64,000 bases of DNA from NCBI RefSeq assembly GCF_002949735.1, contig NZ_CP026681.1:3410001-3474000 (forward strand). Reading direction: 5' to 3'. A program made the position numbers and the translations under genes. Below, piece after piece: positions 8,653 through 16,899 of this stretch; position 1 is the first letter of the stretch; every line of letters begins with the position of its first letter. The notes beneath the pieces are model-generated. The model searched no databases. It had not been told where the DNA came from and saw nothing but the letters and a program-made list of their open reading frames with translations. This stretch comes from Nostoc sp. 'Peltigera membranacea cyanobiont' N6. GTDB taxonomy: Bacteria > Cyanobacteriota > Cyanobacteriia > Cyanobacteriales > Nostocaceae.

Positions 8653-9705
8653 ATGGTAGCTACTTTAGATGATACGAAACGCAATGCTATTGCTATTAGA
8701 TTGGCAGACCTGAAAGCACTGCAACAGTTGGTTATCGAAAAAGAGCAACTATTTTTGAAAGAAGGACTCGATTCCGAAATCGCCGATCGCATCCGAAATT
8801 TTCTCAATGATGACGAAAAAAATATTGGCATTCTAGAAACTGTAATTGGTCAGTATGGCATCCAGGCTGAACCAAGAAAGATTGTCAGAGAATTCATTGA
8901 AAAATCGAAAGAATTGTTCAAAAGTTCCGAGCTAAGTCTGTATGACAAAGTATCTCAGCATGAATTGCTGAAACATCAACTAGTAACCACTGGTTTGATA
9001 GTTCATAAAGCTGCTCAAAAAGTTGGTGCTGACGTGTTGCTAGCGATCGCACCTCTCAATACCATAAACTTTGAAAACCGCGCTCACCAAGAACAACTCA
9101 AGGGTATTTTAGAAATTCTGGGTGTCCGCGAACTCACTGGACAAGATGCAGATCAAGGAATTTGGGCGCGTGTTCAAGACGCTTTGGCCGCAGTCAGTGG
9201 TGTGGTAGGTAGCGCTGTTACCCAAGCCAGTGACAAAAAGGATATGAATATCCAGGATGCCATCCGCCTGGATCATAACAAGCTAAATACCCTGTTCGCC
9301 GAATTGATCCAAAGCGACAATCCTGAGAAGATCCAAGAGTACTTCGGTCAAATTTATAAGGATCTAAGTGTCCACGCTGAAGCTGAAGAGGAAGTCGTAT
9401 ACCCAAAAGTACGTCCTTTCTATGGTCAAAGCAACACCCAAGAACTGTTTGATGAACAAGCTCATGCAAAGCAGGCGTTAGAAGAAATTAAGGCTCTCAG
9501 CCCATCTTCGCCGCTATTCAAAGAGAAAGTCAAACAGTTGAGGGAAGCGATTAGCGATCATATTCGTCAAGAAGAAAGCACAATGTTTGCTGCCATTCGC
9601 AACAACTTAAGCACTGAGCAAAGCGAGCAACTGGCTACTGAATTCAAAGCTGCTAAGACCCGAATTCAACAAAAGCTAGGTGTTGTTACCGAATCGAAGG
9701 TGTAG
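8653..9705 (+). CDS. Hemerythrin HHE domain protein
   Basis: 350 residues from the ATG at 8653, which follows a good Shine-Dalgarno (GAGGAGAA). Residues 1-165 are helical, with a ferritin-like look. Residues about 200-345 carry hemerythrin-type ligands: His in AIRLDHNKLN, the HAEAEEEVVYPKV segment (His and Glu), His in DEQAHAKQA, and SDHIRQEESTMF (His and Glu). These would bind a di-iron centre. HHE proteins bind O2 or NO or sense redox state and iron. Monocistronic by spacing. The fold of the N-terminal half is inferred only from its helix pattern. Confidence 0.82.
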   Translation: MVATLDDTKRNAIAIRLADLKALQQLVIEKEQLFLKEGLDSEIADRIRNFLNDDEKNIGILETVIGQYGIQAEPRKIVREFIEKSKELFKSSELSLYDKVSQHELLKHQLVTTGLIVHKAAQKVGADVLLAIAPLNTINFENRAHQEQLKGILEILGVRELTGQDADQGIWARVQDALAAVSGVVGSAVTQASDKKDMNIQDAIRLDHNKLNTLFAELIQSDNPEKIQEYFGQIYKDLSVHAEAEEEVVYPKVRPFYGQSNTQELFDEQAHAKQALEEIKALSPSSPLFKEKVKQLREAISDHIRQEESTMFAAIRNNLSTEQSEQLATEFKAAKTRIQQKLGVVTESKV

Positions 9706-10282
9706 GATGCTTTTGAGCTTTCTATATCCACTAAAAAAGGTTAGTTAAAAGACATCTGGTGAAAAAGAATGTAGAGATGTAGCAGTGCTACGTCTCTACA
9801 AGGGTTCTAGATAATGCATATTGAATTTATCTGATTTCGCGGAAAACCCCATCCGTCTATACGGTGGGGATGGATAGCGGTCTACGGAGCGGAGCGCAGT
9901 AGACAATCCCTTCAATGCTAAAATAGGAAAGTGAGTAAGAATAATCATCTACGTGTTGAAGCATTCTAGTTTGCGGTGAGACTCCGGCACAGTAAGTCAC
10001 TACTGCTTTTAAGCAGCAAGCCTAAACAACTGACAAGCAATATCAGAATGCAGAGCGTACCTATCTGGCTGAGTGATGGACTCTGAAAGCATGAATCTAA
10101 ATACAAAAGTAAGCCCAATTCTTACGCCTCTCGTATGGGTGTTAGTTTGAGGGTCTAGAGGGATACTTGAATGTCCCACTGTCATCACGAGATGTCAGGA
10201 ATCCCCATCCGCCTTGCGGTGGGGTGGTTCAAGGAGATGTCTAAACAAAAACTCCCAGCTTTGGTGTGCTGGGAGTTTTTGT
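9706..10282. other. Intergenic region with a palindrome and an IS200/IS605-like relic
   Basis: It contains a near-perfect palindrome at about 9771-9799 (GTAGAGATGTAGCA mirrored by TGCTACGTCTCTAC) and then the 390-base element at 9842-10235. No protein-coding frame of note was found. Confidence 0.6.
9842..10235 (+). mobile_element. Relic or non-autonomous IS200/IS605-type element with omega/reRNA-like structure
   Basis: Both ends carry hairpins of the same design, CCCCA-bulged T-CCG...CGG-TGGGG (9847-9869 and 10203-10224). The right end reads AATCCCC, hairpin, GGGGTGGTTCAAG, which resembles the right ends of TnpB-bearing IS605 elements where the guide RNA scaffold stops. The interior has RNA-like pairing: GCATTCT (about 9960) with AGAATGC (about 10045), and the hairpin CTGCTTTTAAGCAG (about 10003-10016). 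No transposase, TnpB or IscB frame is present. What I infer is a transposon relic that may still express a structured RNA; the exact RNA family (reRNA or HEARO-like) is not proven. Confidence 0.5.
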
Positions 10283-10285
10283 TTA
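10244..10285 (-). terminator. Terminator of the M20 amidohydrolase gene (bidirectional)
   Basis: A perfect stem AAAACTCCCAGC / GCTGGGAGTTTT with T-runs on both strands overlaps the stop codon of the amidohydrolase gene. Confidence 0.85.
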
Positions 10286-11467
10286 AACATTTTGCTGATA
10301 GTATTTATAAGCGGCATAGGCCATAGTTACAACTCCGGTAATAATGGCAGATTCATCAACTTCAAATTGGGGATGGTGTAATGGGTGGTTAATGATTCTT
10401 TCTTTGTAGCCTACACCCAAGCGAAACATGGAACCGGGGGCGTGTTCCAAATACATAGAAAAATCTTCAGCACCAAGGGAGGGTTCGGGTAAAACTTGGA
10501 CGCGATCGCTACTCCAAGCTTCTTCTGCGGCTGACTGTAATAATTGTGTCAAAGTGTAATCATTTTGAACGCTGGATACACCCTGACGATAATTTACTTG
10601 ATATTTTGCTCCGTAAGTATGGCAAACATTAGATACAATATTTTCAATCCACTTAGGGAGATGAGCGCGGGTTTCGGGATGGAGCGATCGCACGGTTCCC
10701 AATAACTGTACTTTATCCGCAATTATATTCGGCGCTCTGCCACCATTAATCTTCCCTATGCTCAATACAACAGGACGCAAAGGATTTTGTGTCCGGCTGA
10801 TAGCTTGTTGCAGTGCAGTAATAATTTGGCAAGCAATCCAAATCGCATCAATAGCCTCATGAGGACGCGCCCCGTGCCCAGATTCTCCCATAATTAGAAT
10901 CTCTAAATCATCTGCGGCGGCTGTCAATGCCCCGTAACGCACGCCAATAGATCCTGCGGGTATAGAAGGAAAAACATGAACCCCTAAAACAGCTGAGACG
11001 TTTTCCATCGCGCCATCTTTCACCATCCAGCTTGCCCCTTGAGCAATTTCCTCGGCTGGCTGAAATAAAAACCGCACTTTTCCACTCAACTCCTCCGCCA
11101 TTTGGGACAGCACCATCGCCGTTCCTAAGCCCACAGTGGTATGGACATCGTGACCACAAGCGTGCATAATACCTTCGGCGCGAGAGGCGTATTCCAAATT
11201 TGTGCCCTCTTGAATTGGCAAGGCATCCATATCGGTGCGAATTGCCAATAAACGGTCATTTTGACCAGTGCCTTGCAGTTCTCCAATAACGCCCGTTTTA
11301 CCAACACCTTCTTGTACATGCAGACCATTAGAAGATAAAACACCAGCTACGAAGGCTGCTGTTTGGTACTCCTGGCCGCTGAGTTCTGGGTGAGAGTGGA
11401 TGTGGCGGCGAATTTCAATCAAGCGAGGCGCTAGTTTTGCTGCTAAGTCTTTTATATGGGTAAGCAT
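10283..11467 (-). CDS. M20 family metallo-amidohydrolase (hippurate hydrolase/HipO-like)
   Basis: 394 residues from the ATG at 11465-11467 (MLTHIKDLAAKLAPRL); a longer TTG-initiated version would add 17 poorly conserved residues. Zinc-peptidase motifs are seen: RRHIHSHPELSGQE, AIRTDMDALPI, GIMHACGHDVHTT (metal ligands), FLFQPAEE (catalytic Glu region) and PSLGAEDFSMYLE. The family hydrolyses N-acyl amino acids or amino-acid conjugates; the true substrate cannot be read from sequence. It is cytoplasmic, with no signal peptide. A repeat-rich 169-base gap separates it from the downstream-coordinate pentapeptide gene. Confidence 0.88.
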   Translation of the reverse strand: MLTHIKDLAAKLAPRLIEIRRHIHSHPELSGQEYQTAAFVAGVLSSNGLHVQEGVGKTGVIGELQGTGQNDRLLAIRTDMDALPIQEGTNLEYASRAEGIMHACGHDVHTTVGLGTAMVLSQMAEELSGKVRFLFQPAEEIAQGASWMVKDGAMENVSAVLGVHVFPSIPAGSIGVRYGALTAAADDLEILIMGESGHGARPHEAIDAIWIACQIITALQQAISRTQNPLRPVVLSIGKINGGRAPNIIADKVQLLGTVRSLHPETRAHLPKWIENIVSNVCHTYGAKYQVNYRQGVSSVQNDYTLTQLLQSAAEEAWSSDRVQVLPEPSLGAEDFSMYLEHAPGSMFRLGVGYKERIINHPLHHPQFEVDESAIITGVVTMAYAAYKYYQQNV

Positions 11468-11600
11468 CGATTTAGTTAATCTACAAGCTTTTTTCCCATG
11501 ATAAAGAACTGTTAACAAACAAAATGCTTTTGCTATACAAGGATAGTTAAGAACAAGCAGGGGAAACAGGGGAAGCAGACGAAGAAAAGCTATTGATTAT

Positions 11601-11636
11601 TGCCCAGTCCCCAATCCCCAGTCCTCAATCCCCAGT
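11601..11636. repeat. STRR array (CCCAGTC / CCCAATC units)
   Basis: About five 7-9 base units abut the stop codon of the pentapeptide gene. The unit type is the same as the array inside gcvP. Confidence 0.7.
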
Positions 11637-12200
11637 TTATTTTGAATAACAGGTTGTGCCTGGAGTATTTTCGGGTTTGAACTGGTTACATTCTCTTGTC
11701 TTTTGACGCTCTGACGACCAGCTATAAGGCATATCTGAGGTGACGACACCATTAGCTAGAGTTGTTAGTCGGAAATTAGCTCCCCGAAAATTGGTAAATT
11801 CCAATTTCGCACCTTTTAAGTTTGCTGCTTCTAAATTGGCGCTGATAAAACCGGCATAAGACAGATCGGCATTTTCCAAGGATGCTGATTTCAAATTTGC
11901 TCCGGTTAAGGAAGCACTATTAAGATTCGCTAAGTTCAGAATCGCACCTTCTAAATTTGCACCTGTGAGATCGGCTTTGGTGAGATTAGCTTTAGATAAT
12001 GTTGCACTACTCAAGTCGGCCCCTCGCAAATTCGCTCCAGTTAAATTCAGTTGAGTTAGGTCAGCACCACTCAAATTACACCGGGGACAGGCACTTGTTG
12101 CCTTCAACTGATCCAAATCTAGCTGATTTAACGCCAAGGCTTGCTCTGCAAAACCAAAACACGCCAACAAAGCGACGGTAGCAACAATCTTAAAGTTCAT
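11637..12200 (-). CDS. Exported pentapeptide-repeat protein
   Basis: 187 residues. The signal peptide is at about 1-23 (ending EQALA). About 18 pentapeptide units of the A(D/N)LxG type run from residue 42 to 140, for example NLTGANLRGADLSSATL. The C-terminal 45 residues are not repetitive and include CNQFKPENTPGTTCY; together with CPRC near residue 38 they give four Cys. Paralogue in kind of the 7513-8010 gene, but on the opposite strand. Function unknown; likely periplasmic or lumenal. Confidence 0.8.
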   Translation of the reverse strand: MNFKIVATVALLACFGFAEQALALNQLDLDQLKATSACPRCNLSGADLTQLNLTGANLRGADLSSATLSKANLTKADLTGANLEGAILNLANLNSASLTGANLKSASLENADLSYAGFISANLEAANLKGAKLEFTNFRGANFRLTTLANGVVTSDMPYSWSSERQKTRECNQFKPENTPGTTCYSK

Positions 12201-12334
12201 ATTTTTTACAGATATCTACAAAAATGACAATTTACGCACACTGCGTACTGCCATACTTACATATACCGCTTCTCTAAGGAAGAACAGGGATGAAGCATTC
12301 ATTAAGAAGGTGTAAAAATACTATAAATTCTAGT

Positions 12335-12467
12335 GGTAAGACTACTCAAACTGAAATATAGGCTATAGAATCGATTCGTAAGCAACTATACCGAACCTCT
12401 TATAGACTACCATATATGTGATCCCCCTAGCTCGATGAAAAATACGACTAGGGGGGTCTTGTTTTTA
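12335..12467 (+). ncRNA. Candidate small RNA with its own terminator
   Basis: A strong rho-independent terminator (GATCCCCCTAG / CTAGGGGGGTC, then TTGTTTTT) ends at 12467 on the plus strand, yet no plus-strand gene lies upstream within 2.7 kb. A TATAAAT box at 12322-12328 could be its -10 element, placing a start near 12335. No open frame of useful length is present. The 5' end is a guess; the terminator is solid. Confidence 0.35.
12419..12467 (+). terminator. Orphan rho-independent terminator
   Basis: An 11-pair stem around GATCCCCCTAG with a T-run on the plus strand only. See the candidate small RNA. Confidence 0.75.
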
Positions 12468-12478
12468 GGCACTTTATT

Positions 12479-12511
12479 AATTCGTAATTCGTAATTCGTA
12501 ATTCGTAATTA
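12479..12511. repeat. Heptamer array ATTCGTA, about five units
   Basis: Tandem ATTCGTA units, mirrored by TACGAAT units at 12713-12738. The pair forms an inverted repeat enclosing about 200 bases. Confidence 0.85.
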
Positions 12512-12712
12512 AAGACAGTTATGTGAATTACATGTGGTAGAGGCAATACCCTGCTGGTTTCCTGAAAGCGTTCTCATAAGAGTAGCCGCTTTGCGTCTAC
12601 ATGAATTGCCCCTACTATAAAAAAGGGTTTTGGCTATTGTTTGCGTAAGTCCTAATATTACGTTAGCGCAGCATTAGCAAGTCCGCAGGGTCTAATAGAG
12701 AGCGTCATTACG

Positions 12713-12738
12713 AATTACGAATTACGAATTACGAATTA
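12713..12738. repeat. Heptamer array TACGAAT, about four units, inverted copy
   Basis: Reverse complement of the array at 12479-12511. It ends just before the stop codon of the kinase gene. Confidence 0.85.
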
Positions 12739-12740
12739 TC

Positions 12741-14501
12741 TTAACGCCATCCTAAAAAGCGCAATCCAGGGACAATTAGGTAGTAACTCACTCCTAGCCA
12801 GAAGCTGATAAAGAAGCCTAGAGAACCAAAAAAAATCAGAGGTAACTGTAACTCTGACCAGGCTGGTTGAGTAGTAAATTGGAAGATCGGCGGTGCTAAT
12901 CTCAAAATAATCAAAAATGCATAAGCGATCGCACTACCAAAGGCAGCGAACACAGCGTACACTATATGATGGCTGCGAAGACCTAAGCTCAAGGTGAGTA
13001 GGCAAGCTGACACTAAAATCACTGCTACTAAGCCCTCGCCACTGTCTTTTGGTGTAATTAATTGCAAAATGAACCAGCCGAAGCCATAGCTAATCATGCC
13101 CATCAGCGAGGCTACTAAAAAGCGTCGCCGTTGACCAAAACACCCAGATACTGTTAGTCCCCATGCGGTTCCCCAGCCTGCGGCGACGAATACCAAAATA
13201 TCTGCCCCGAAGACGGGTTGAGTATTTGGCACTAATTGGTTTAGCTGACTGGAAATAAATTCCACAACCCACCGCCCTAAGTTGGTGTGATATGCCAAAA
13301 TAAAACCAGCGATCGCACCAAAACAAGCGCCAACATAAGCCAATATCATCGCCCAAATGGTCGCCAAACAAGCTTGGAAAATTTTGATGAGTGTCTGAGC
13401 GATAAAAACAACGGTTTTAGTTACAGCTTGGCTAAAGTTAGCTAAAACTCGTTCAATAGCTTGGATTATAAGTGCAAATCTCTGGGAAACTTGCGTTGAC
13501 GCAAGCTTAACCTTGTCTCGTAGTTGGGCAAATAATCCTGGCGGCGGTAATGGTTGAGAAATCTTCGCCAACCGTTTTTGAATCATAGCTGCATTTGCGG
13601 GACGCGATCGCACATCCTCCTGCACCATCTCATCCAGTAAATCTGCTAGTTCTGGTTTGACATTTACCGAACTTCGCCAGCGCAATTTTCCAGTTTGTTG
13701 GTCTTCCAAGTCTAGCGGGTATTTGCCTGTTAGCATTTCAATCACTGTTCGGCCAAGGGCATAAAAATCGGCACTTGGCCCGACAATACTTCCACTTACT
13801 TGTTCTGGGGGACTATAGCCAGAAGAAAATAAGCGGGTGGAACTAGACTGAGAACGCAGCTTAGAGGCGCTAAATTGTTTTGCCCCACCAAAATCAATTA
13901 GTACCAAGCGATCGCCTTCTGTTTGCCCTTGAGGTAGGGTTACAGTGGGCGAAGATGTGCCCAGCATTAAATTAGAGGGTTTAATATCCCGGTGAATAAT
14001 CTGACGTTTGTGTAATTCTTGTAAAATCTCTACAGCTTGAGCAAACCAGTTTACAACCAAATTCTCTGGACAACCTTGGGGAAATTTTTTTAATATCTCC
14101 TCTAAAGTCCGCCCATTGATTTTTTCCATTACCAGACAAGGTAGTTGGTGCGGTTTGGGGTTAAACAGTTGTACCTGAAAATACCCTTCTGCATCAACTG
14201 TGGGGACACCTGGATGCTGCAAACTAGATAAAACCGCCGCCTCTTGGGTAAATAACTCCAGTGCCTTTGGCGAATCTTCTACCAACACTTTCAGCACTTT
14301 CTCTGTTTGAGTTTTTTCATCCCAAACCGTGTAGATTTGAGCAAATCCTCCCGATCCTAATGGCTGAAGTGGAACATAGCGGTCTAACAACTCTAGCGGT
14401 GCGCCACAGCTGTTGCAAAATTTGTTTCCCCAAGGCTGGGGATAAGGACGTTGACAATCAGGATTTATGCAGTGAACCGCACTCTGAGTGATGTGGGACA
14501 C
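12741..14501 (-). CDS. Membrane-anchored Ser/Thr protein kinase with N-terminal zinc ribbon
   Basis: 586 residues, GTG start at 14499-14501. Residues 11-33 are a zinc ribbon (CINPDC and CNSCG). The kinase domain is about 42-320: glycine loop GSGGFA (49-54), Lys71, catalytic loop HRDIKPSN (Asp172), DFG (203-205) and SPPEQ. These residues are all intact, so it should be active. Residues about 350-580 hold several transmembrane segments. This Hanks-type kinase architecture is common in cyanobacteria; targets are unknown. No ideal Shine-Dalgarno is visible, so the start is moderately certain. Confidence 0.88.
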   Translation of the reverse strand: MSHITQSAVHCINPDCQRPYPQPWGNKFCNSCGAPLELLDRYVPLQPLGSGGFAQIYTVWDEKTQTEKVLKVLVEDSPKALELFTQEAAVLSSLQHPGVPTVDAEGYFQVQLFNPKPHQLPCLVMEKINGRTLEEILKKFPQGCPENLVVNWFAQAVEILQELHKRQIIHRDIKPSNLMLGTSSPTVTLPQGQTEGDRLVLIDFGGAKQFSASKLRSQSSSTRLFSSGYSPPEQVSGSIVGPSADFYALGRTVIEMLTGKYPLDLEDQQTGKLRWRSSVNVKPELADLLDEMVQEDVRSRPANAAMIQKRLAKISQPLPPPGLFAQLRDKVKLASTQVSQRFALIIQAIERVLANFSQAVTKTVVFIAQTLIKIFQACLATIWAMILAYVGACFGAIAGFILAYHTNLGRWVVEFISSQLNQLVPNTQPVFGADILVFVAAGWGTAWGLTVSGCFGQRRRFLVASLMGMISYGFGWFILQLITPKDSGEGLVAVILVSACLLTLSLGLRSHHIVYAVFAAFGSAIAYAFLIILRLAPPIFQFTTQPAWSELQLPLIFFGSLGFFISFWLGVSYYLIVPGLRFLGWR

Positions 14502-14569
14502 AACCGCTACAATACAAAGGCTGAGTTGATTTTAGCGTTTCTTGAGGTTTCCTGATTTTTTAATAAGCA

Positions 14570-14599
14570 AAAGGAAAACCCTCATAGATTCTATGAGGG
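14570..14599 (-). terminator. Terminator downstream of rpsU
   Basis: A 9-pair stem CCCTCATAG / CTATGAGGG followed on the minus strand by TTTTCCTTTT. It lies about 135 bases past the rpsU stop. Confidence 0.65.
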
Positions 14600-14733
14600 C
14601 ATTTGTTTATATCTCAATATCCTTGGGTTAAGGGTCGATCCTTCCTAAACCTGCTTTTTAGGGAGGGTTGGGGGGATCTTCCAAAACGAAATATCACTAA
14701 CCCAAGCCTATTGGTTTATAGCTATGTCAGTTC

Positions 14734-14922
14734 TTAATTACGAAAACTTCTCTTACTCTGTCTGTGCTTGGCAACTTCTTTGCGCTTGCGTTTTTCTAAG
14801 GGTGTTTCAAAATGACGATGCTTTCTCATGTCTGGAAAAATTCCAGCCTTGGAAACTTCTCGCTTAAATCGTCGTAAGGCTGATTCAATGTGTTCATTGT
14901 CACCGACAATTACTTGGGTCAT
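14734..14922 (-). CDS. rpsU: 30S ribosomal protein S21
   Basis: 62 residues, full length for bS21. It starts MTQVIVGDNEHIESALRRFK and ends in a strongly basic tail (KRKRKEVAKHRQSKRS). S21 sits at the 30S platform near the anti-Shine-Dalgarno end of 16S rRNA and aids initiation. It lies 120 bases downstream of the rbp gene on the same strand. The rbp-rpsU pairing is known in Anabaena-type cyanobacteria. Confidence 0.95.
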   Translation of the reverse strand: MTQVIVGDNEHIESALRRFKREVSKAGIFPDMRKHRHFETPLEKRKRKEVAKHRQSKRSFRN

Positions 14923-14974
14923 TATTTCTCCTACTAAGTTGACTTAATCAATGATATGCAGGCGGTAACATTAC

Positions 14975-15003
14975 AAAAAAAAGACAGACTTTTGTTTTGT
15001 CTG
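14975..15003 (-). terminator. Intercistronic terminator/attenuator between rbp and rpsU
   Basis: A short stem CAGAC / GTCTG followed on the minus strand by a run of eight T lies between rbp and rpsU. It should end most rbp transcripts before rpsU, giving more Rbp than S21 mRNA. Confidence 0.65.
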
Positions 15004-15042
15004 ACCTTAAGACTCTTGGTAAGTTTTCTTGGTTTCCAAGAT

Positions 15043-15366
15043 TTAGTAGCGTCCGCCGCGTCCGCCGCCGCCACCACCGTATCCTCCCCGGCCTCCACCA
15101 AAGGAACCTCTATCACCTCTATCTTCCTTGGGTTTAGCCTTATTTACTTTAAGGTCACGACCCATCCACTCTGCACCGTCGAGAGCTTCAATGGCAGCTG
15201 TTTCTTCAGCTTCAGTTCCCATTTCCACAAAAGCAAAGCCTCGCGGACGACCCGTTTCACGGTCAGTAGGCACTTGAACCCGCTTTACAGTACCATATTC
15301 TGCAAAAATACCACTTAAATCTTCTTGTGTAACTTCATAAGAGAGGTTACCTACGTAAATTGACAT
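15043..15366 (-). CDS. Glycine-rich RRM RNA-binding protein (cyanobacterial Rbp type)
   Basis: 107 residues. A single RRM spans 1-80, with RNP2 (IYVGNL) and RNP1 (RGFAFVEM) intact. A Gly/Arg-rich tail follows (SFGGGRGGYGGGGGGRGGRY). Members with this tail are cold-inducible RNA chaperones in Anabaena, and RRM proteins of this kind help localise thylakoid-protein mRNAs. The upstream region (15367-15600) probably carries a long leader, as in cold-regulated relatives; I cannot confirm this from sequence alone. Confidence 0.93.
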   Translation of the reverse strand: MSIYVGNLSYEVTQEDLSGIFAEYGTVKRVQVPTDRETGRPRGFAFVEMGTEAEETAAIEALDGAEWMGRDLKVNKAKPKEDRGDRGSFGGGRGGYGGGGGGRGGRY

Positions 15367-16209
15367 CGATTCGCTCCAAAATCATCACTGTGTAGAGATT
15401 TTAATTTCTCTGAGAAGTCTGTAAATACTAAAAGGAAAAGCCTTTCAATACTAAAATCAAAGACATCACTGAATTAACTCTCCTTAATCTAGGATGACAT
15501 AGGAGCCAGCTCTCTGCATCCAGTAGATAGTTAACCAGCGATCCGATCGCGCAAATTGCGATCGCCTGCCCCCACTTACCCTAAGTACAGCCCAACACAC
15601 AAAAGGGTTGGAAATGGAAGAAGATCAATTCTGTAGGGTGATAAAGGAAATCAGACATAGCAGGGGCACATCTTTGAATATCCGAATTGAACGTTTGACT
15701 GCATTAACCATGAAGCATTACATCAAGATTTTAATACGAAAGCTAAAGTCAAGCAACAAATAAAGGGTATTTCGGTTTCTATTTCTTCGGAAAACCAGCT
15801 ATGAAAGCAATTGCGATCGCGTACCCGCCTGTCGTCGGCAATCGCGCCCATTTCACAACATGAAGCGGCACCTCGTAGAGAAGCAAGTTCGAGGGGGTAA
15901 AGATTTTGTCAGTAGCATGGGTGAGAAATTTGGGCAAGCTGGCGATCGAAAAATTACCATCTCAACCAAGAAGTTTCAGTGTGTTGGCATAGCCTGTCGT
16001 AGAGAAGGCGTTTTTGGCATCTTGACAGTAGCCTGGGGTAAGCTTCATTTATCGTAGATACGATAAATGAAGTTTTTTAGCAATTTTTGCGGAAGTCCTA
16101 GTTATTACGAACTAACTGCAAACGGCAAAGCCCGGTTAATACTTGTACCGTAAATTACTAAAAATTTTGACTCCAATCATGGGATAATTTCGCTTACTTA
16201 CTGATTCAG
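15367..16209. other. Long intergenic region upstream of rbp
   Basis: About 840 bases. The first 250 likely carry the rbp promoter and leader. Several HIP1 sites occur at 15540-15840. A 65-codon plus-strand frame at 15860-16057 has no recognisable features and runs into the terminator stem at 16043-16078. I treat it as non-coding. Confidence 0.5.
16041..16078 (+). terminator. Orphan rho-independent terminator
   Basis: A perfect 13-pair stem CTTCATTTATCGT / ACGATAAATGAAG followed by six T on the plus strand. No plus-strand gene precedes it for more than 6 kb, so it may end a small RNA or a short unrecognised transcript. Confidence 0.7.
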
Positions 16210-16497
16210 TTATGAATACTGAATTTTTGATACAATAATACCAATAAATACTGCAAGACCTAGCGCTCTGCGAAAATAATTAACGCCTTGAAATAATTCT
16301 AGCCAAGCCCAAGTAAACAAGGAGCCATTTGCTAGTACTTCTAAGACTGTATTGATTTTGCCATTTGTAAAAATTAGAGCGAGTAAAGTAGTTGCTATCC
16401 AAACAATGAGTGGTAGGTTTGGCATCTCGGCTATAACAATGTTGCCATCACTATCACGGAAGGTTTTATCAACTAATGTATTAGATGTAGATGTCAT
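16210..16497 (-). CDS. Small membrane protein, hypothetical
   Basis: 95 residues. Hydrophobic segments at about 27-43 (LPLIVWIATTLLALIF), 50-70 and 75-92 suggest two or three membrane spans. The soluble N-terminus contains DSDGNIVIAEMPNLP. I do not recognise a named family. The ATG start at 16495-16497 is plausible but has no clear Shine-Dalgarno. It stands alone between long non-coding stretches. Confidence 0.5.
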   Translation of the reverse strand: MTSTSNTLVDKTFRDSDGNIVIAEMPNLPLIVWIATTLLALIFTNGKINTVLEVLANGSLFTWAWLELFQGVNYFRRALGLAVFIGIIVSKIQYS

Positions 16498-16899
16498 TTT
16501 TAATTACCACAAAAATTACTAGATTGACTATTGAGAATAGGCTGAGATTTGATTGCCAATTCTTTAATAAAATTAAAACACTTGGGTTAATCTCTTTCCA
16601 ACCATCTAATTGCTGAGATGAGAACGTTAAAGCATATTCATATATGAGTATATTAAAAGATATACTCACACAAAATCCGCGAATATAGCTGTTGGCAGCC
16701 TAAATGCGATTTGGAGAAATTCTCAAGGAATAAGTATAGCAATTCACTGCATCCACCCACCATAGCTAACACCCACCATAGCTAACAAGGCATTTACTTT
16801 GCGAGTGCGTGAATCATCCACTAGTTGCGGCACTTGGGTAGTAGACATTTGCTGCACGATCGCTTCATCAGATAAGCTCCATGAGATATCCAATCTTGT
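16498..16899. other. Intergenic region between the small membrane protein and the GH13 gene
   Basis: About 400 bases, AT-rich. A 16-base unit (ACCCACCATAGCTAAC) is repeated twice in tandem at about 16755-16788. No gene was seen; the GH13 gene ends here and no strong terminator is visible. Confidence 0.5.

Larger units (their letters stand above)
12201..12740. other. Intergenic region with inverted STRR arrays and an orphan terminator
   Basis: About 540 bases. It holds a candidate small RNA ending at 12467 and two oppositely oriented heptamer arrays at 12479-12511 and 12713-12738. Between the arrays are fragments of dispersed repeats, such as TCTAATAGAGAGCGTC at about 12690. No coding frame is convincing. 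Confidence 0.6.

Noticed and set aside
15860..16057. 65-codon plus-strand reading frame
   Set aside because: No domain or protein-like pattern, dispersed-repeat fragments inside, and its stop lies within a terminator stem.
16481..16669. 62-codon minus-strand frame upstream of the small membrane protein
   Set aside because: It overlaps the start of the better-supported gene and shows only generic hydrophobic content.
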